Shown: positions 59,557 through 64,000 of the stretch, piece after piece | How the letters are laid out: every line of letters starts with the position of its first letter | Position numbering within the stretch: the stretch's first letter is position 1 | DNA from: Timema cristinae | Lineage: Eukaryota > Arthropoda > Insecta > Phasmatodea > Timematidae | Assembly: GCA_039000515.1 (NCBI GenBank) | Contig: JBCFYV010011135.1 | Location: 5,144,212 to 5,208,211 of the forward strand | Direction: 5' to 3' | DNA length: 64,000 bases | Made by a program: the position numbers and the translations under genes | The notes under the pieces: generated by a model | What the model was told of the DNA's origin: nothing | What the model saw: the letters and a program-made list of their open reading frames with translations, nothing else | Database searches by the model: none

Positions 59557-60435
59557 ATAATAACAACAAACATTATGCTAATGTGATAAAAATAATGAAG
59601 TTGGAATCTGGAGTTGGAAGTGTAGCGACATTGTCATGGAGGGTAAGGGAAAAACCCCAGATAAAAAACCTCAATAGACCTGAACAACATTCAATCTCCG
59701 ATTTCCTTGTCATCAGCATTCCATTTTATTGCGGGAAGTACTCCTTAAACCACACAGCCACCGAAGTATGCTCACAGCCAATTTACATTGCTGATGATCA
59801 CGAGATACTTTAGTAGATTTCAGGGAGGGAAATTGGATCTGTTGTGAGACAGAATGTTTTCATAATTTCAAAAAACTTTGTTCTACTTCACATGATGTCA
59901 AAAAACCAAATTTAAAATTTGCCATTTCCAAAGAAGTTAAACTTTAATCCTCGTGCAATGGCATGTTGTTTCAGAAGAAAATATATACCATAGAGAGAGA
60001 AAAGGACAAAGCCAAAGCCATTATTTATAAACTAGGCAAAAACAAATCGGTGACACAATTATAGGCACAATAAAATTAATATATTTTACTCATTATAACA
60101 TGAAATGGATACATATCTCAACTGACTATATTTTACGATCAAGGAACAGAAAAGGCAAATAAGCAAAATTTTCTCTCTCGCATGTGTTTGATAATGTTTC
60201 AGCTCTTAAATCACACTATAATACACAAATTACCTCGTGCTTTTTTCATGTTTATCAAGTTCAAAACTGTTACTGCCAATTTTATAAAAATGTCGAGACA
60301 GATCATGAATAGTTGCTTCTTGAAAAGACTGCTAGTAATTGTACCCTCAGATTAAGCACTAAACTTTCCTTTTAAAACCAGTGCATACACATTTACTCAT
60401 TATATTACTGTATTTGTAGTTGATCAAATTAATAA

Positions 60436-62150
60436 TAGGGGTCTGCGAGCTTGGGTTTTTTCATTAGAGTTGAACTCGAGTCGAGTATTTCTAAAAGCTC
60501 CCGAGTTCGAGTCGAGTTTGAAAAATGTATATTCATAATTTTAAATATTAAAATTTATATTAAAACACACATTCTTAAAATATGAATGACACTCATGTTT
60601 ATAAATAATAAATAGTATTGAAAAAAAAAGTTAAATAATGGAAATTTCTGTTCTTAAATTAGAAATAACACTTACAAAACACAGTTTAAAAATAAGAACA
60701 CTCAAATAAAGATCTAATAAAAACAAAATAAAATCATTTCAACACTCATATCTTTAAGGACATTAAAATTACACTAACAATTATAGAAAAAGTTAATAAA
60801 ATTGATAATTGCATGATGGCTTGGAAATGTATAACACAATAGTGTAGAAACACTGTACAGTAATGTAAAGTAAGTGATAGTGAAGGAAGCCAACATGAAA
60901 GGATAGTTAGATTAGGCCTAGAAAGAAACAAGCACACTTCTCCATGTCTTCTAACACTTTTCCACTTTTTCAAACTTCCACAGTTGCACATTAGTTTGAA
61001 TTTTCAGGAATATTATTTTTTCATTAAAGTCTGCTCATATGAAAAATAAATATTTTCGAAAATTCAAAACCATGAGCAATTGTGGAAGTTTGAAGAAGTG
61101 GGAAGTGTAAAAGTTTAGAAAGAAAATAGAGAAGTGTGTTTGTTTATATCTAGGCCTAACCTAACTATCCTTTCAGGTTGGCTTCCTTCACTATAATTTT
61201 ACATTATTGTGGAGTGTTTTATACACTGCCTTTTAAAATGTTAGTAAAATTGATGTTTTAATAAGCTAATATTTCTACAAAATATATTTCAGTAACTTAA
61301 TTTACCCTATAAGAAAACATAAGAATCATAAACAATTAGAAATTTGAAGTGTTTTGTATTTTGTTTATTATTCCTTAGTATAATCGTGCATGATCGCGTC
61401 TTTTGTTCCTTTTCAACTCTTCTATGTGCAGTTGCACATGCACATTGTACAGGCTCTCAGTAAACATTATTTTACTGAGAAATTTATTTCAATTCAATTC
61501 TTAATGCTTATGTAAGTTGATGCTGATACTTTTAAATTAAAAATAATATGACTAAAATATTTCTAGCAAACAATATGGAATAGTAATTTTTTTTTAATTT
61601 AAATGTAAGTTTGGTAAATAAAGTATGTATTGCAATAAATAAGATCAACATTGATTTTAACAGGTTAACCAACATAACTAAACTAGAGATAGTTTTGTAG
61701 CTAAATGTATTAATTAATACTGGTTTTAAATATCTTAGGTTTGATAACATTTAATATAACGATATATTCTTGAGATTAAATTTGTAAATAACCATAAATT
61801 ATTGTTTTAGAATGGGACAAGTTAAAAACAGTAAAAAGAATCATTCATCTATTTTGTAATATTCTTAGCTATTTTATTTTCATTGTTTTGTCTTGGCAAT
61901 ACAAGTAAACAACTTCAATCAAGTATAATTCAAAATGGATGAAAATATTGAATAAATTTACCTGTTGAAAGTGGTTTTAAAGTTCTATTATGTTAATAAT
62001 GTGAAAATTGAAATTAATTTTTAACAATTTGTTAAGTAACCGAATTATTATTAAGTACATAAAGTGGAAGCTTGAAAATGACGAGTCTACAAAACTTTCT
62101 ATCTCAAGCTTAAGCGATGAGCTCGTAATACAAGCACTCGCAGAGCCCTA
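60436..62150. mobile_element. E2 hAT-like element, duplicate copy
   Basis: Duplicate of 4216-5932, with the same termini and flanks and the same internal hairpin at about 60840-61225. Confidence 0.7.
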
Positions 62151-62411
62151 ATGAATAATAAAAGGAAATGAGGGAACATTTCGTACGTTTCCGTCAAGCA
62201 AAGCTAAACCAGGCAACAGCTCTTAGTTCTTTCGTGCCTTCTTTTGAGCTTTATTTAAGTTTGAGTGAAAACCTTTACTTTTTATGTTTCTCTCTTAAAT
62301 GGTTGATTCTATAACTGGATAATTTCTTAAGTAAATTATTTATTACATTTTCTGAGAATCCGCCATATATATTTTGTCTTGTGTAACTATAGATACTAAT
62401 ATTGTTTATAG

Positions 62412-62601
62412 GCTACGAGTGTGCAGCGGCTGCAGCCGAAGAAGTGGACAAAGAGGTTCAGAAACTTCACAAACAAATCATGGAAATCACAGAGGGGAGG
62501 ATGAAAGCTGCTCAGAAAAAACTTGATGTCGTCAATAAAAAGATTGACAAGACTCGACAAGACGCCACGCGACTCAAGGTCGCCATTAAGACAGCAGACA
62601 G
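62412..62601 (+). CDS. SMC4: SMC4 exon C, second copy
   Basis: It appears identical to the exon at 6194-6383, with the same acceptor (TTTATAG) and donor (GTAGAA). It lies downstream of exons A (47589) and B (53439) in correct order and phase, so in this part of the window A-B-C is a normal gene order. Whether exons D-I follow beyond 64000 cannot be seen. Confidence 0.94.
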
Positions 62602-63060
62602 GTAGAATTCATATTTTATGTGCTTGGCTGAAATCACATCCAAACTTCATACACTTTTCGTTTCACAATCAAAACTTCAACTGCATTAAGTCATATGGGC
62701 TGTCCAAGAGTTTCTCATTATCACCAAACTACTAAGACTACTAATCTCTTACTTAACAGCAAGTAAGACTTGTCTCTAGAGTTGGATTGAATTCACTATT
62801 TTAGGAATCTTAATCTCCAATGTATTTTCTTTTAGTGTTAAGACTAGGCTTCTGAAGACGGGAAGATGAGGTTCAAATCTTGGTTGAGTGTATTAAGAAT
62901 GTTTTTTTTTTTTTCAAAAAATGGTTTCGGGGAAAATTATTTTAAATTTTTTCCCATCCCGTTCTCGCAGGAAATTGTTACTTCCCGCCCCGCCCGAAAA
63001 TTTCCCGCAGTAAAGATGTAATTCCCGCACATGACTAATTCTTAATTTAATCCAATCATT

Positions 63061-63295
63061 AACCGCTTAGGTGGTCTCATGGTCATATCACAATAGACTA
63101 GACTGCCAGTGACGAGAATATCAGGGTTTGAATCTCAGTTGGGTGTACTGAGTGTTTCCAAAATAGTTTTCCACTATCCCTCCACACTAAGGTGAGTACA
63201 CTTCTTCTAAATCAAACCTTAAACATCCCTAACCCATTAGCATAATTAGTACACAGATTTATATCCCAAATGGGTAGTAAGATGTGGTGCTAAAG
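63061..63295 (+). repeat. SINE family 3, duplicate copy
   Basis: Duplicate of 6856-7092 with a few substitutions. Confidence 0.7.
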
Positions 63296-63344
63296 ACACT
63301 CATCCTATTGAAACAATTGGCTTATTTTATCAAAAACCTATTGG

Positions 63345-64000
63345 TGAAAATATAGCCAAAGTGATTGATGGCCAACATTCATGAGATAACAACAGAGGAA
63401 TGACATCGACAAAACTTATAAATAGGATATACGGAACAGGAAAAATGGCCCAGGGACTTTCTCTACGTAACCATGTTGGTTCTAAAGAAAGAGAAACAAT
63501 CCAAGTAATGCAGTGACCACAGGATCATCAGCCTCGTCTCTCATGTTGGAAGGATTGTGGCAAGAATATTCAACAGGCGAATGGAACAGGAAATAGAAAA
63601 CATAATGGGAAAAGACAAATTTAGATTCATAAAAGGAAAAGGAACCACAGATGCCGTCAGGATGCAAAGAATAATTCCAGAATTAGTGCTGAAAGTCAAT
63701 GAAGAGGTATACATTGACTGTCAAAAGGTGTTCAATAGAGTGTCATGGAAGAAACTAATGGGAATACTCAATAAGATTGGTATCAACTGGAGGGAGAGAA
63801 GGTTGATTGCAATCCTGTACCTGAGACAGCGAGTGAAGGAGAGTCTGAATGATGGAGGGAGAGAAGGTTGATTGCAATCCTGTACCTGAGACAGCGAGTG
63901 AAGGAGAGTCTGAATGATGGAGGGAGAGAAGGTTGATTGCAATCCTGTACCTGAGACAGCGAGTGAAGGAGAGTCTGAATGATGGAGGGAGAGAAGGTTG
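63345..64000 (+). pseudogene. LINE reverse transcriptase, duplicate copy, cut by the window end
   Basis: Duplicate of 7140-7795 with the same RT blocks. The 65-bp array begins at 63789 and at least three units are visible. The first unit here has CTGAG where the first copy has CTGGG. The total unit number in this copy cannot be counted. Confidence 0.85.

Larger units (their letters stand above)
56211..64000 (+). repeat. SMC4: second copy of window positions 1-7795
   Basis: From 56211 to the window end the sequence follows positions 1-7795 in the same order and orientation at an offset of about 56,205-56,218. Every element is retained: R1 end, Penelope-like fragment, SINEs, E2, exon C, the LINE and the start of the 65-bp array. 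Differences are scattered substitutions and small indels, for example 15 extra bases in the second copy near 56670, 14 extra bases in the first near 6440 and 10 extra in the first near 2835. Homology probably continues beyond both window edges. Confidence 0.98.

Overview
The window is eukaryotic nuclear DNA: AT-rich, intron-rich and crowded with transposons, microsatellites and decayed retroelements. The one clear host gene is SMC4, the condensin ATPase subunit. Nine of its exons are readable, all on the plus strand, and they cover the C-terminal half from just after the hinge to the ABC-type head. The repeat mix (hAT-like elements, pogo, piggyBac, mariner, Penelope-like and other non-LTR retroelements, tRNA-headed SINEs) and introns of 1-13 kb fit a large arthropod genome, probably an insect. 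That placement is an inference from general features, not a species identification.

Layout. 1-8.6 kb: the right part of a hAT-like element, a Penelope-like fragment, a SINE, a 1.7-kb hAT-like element, SMC4 exon C (6194-6383) and a dead LINE reverse transcriptase carrying an 11-copy 65-bp tandem array. 8.6-15.6 kb: small repeats and exons D and E. 15.6-28.8 kb: one 13-kb intron with a mariner relic, two arrays of a GGCCTAAA motif, a 1-kb nested inverted array, a 0.9-kb palindrome, a THAP-like fragment and several SINEs. 28.8-40.2 kb: exons F, G, H and I (ABC signature, Walker B, end of gene), with a LINE fragment, a mariner relic and a 1.3-kb minisatellite between G and H. 40.9-45.1 kb: a nest of transposons, with an intact pogo/Tigger-type transposase inside a piggyBac-type element that itself sits inside an older repeat. 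45,083-45,182: exactly 100 N. 45.2-64 kb: more repeats, then SMC4 exons A and B, then a near-identical second copy of the first 7.8 kb of the window, including a second exon C.

The main result is that the SMC4 exons are circularly permuted. In protein order they are A (47.6 kb), B (53.4 kb), C (6.2 or 62.4 kb), D, E, F, G, H, I (11.4 to 40.2 kb). Every splice phase agrees with A-B-C-D-E-F-G-H-I. The simplest reading is that the sequence right of the gap belongs upstream of the sequence left of it, and that the 7.8-kb duplication is their overlap or an allelic copy. A true tandem duplication of SMC4 is possible but is not needed to explain the data.

All transposon classes were assigned by eye from protein motifs, terminal inverted repeats and target-site duplications. 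Boundaries without a stated target-site duplication are approximate. No prokaryotic features, CRISPR arrays, rRNA genes or convincing functional tRNA genes were seen.
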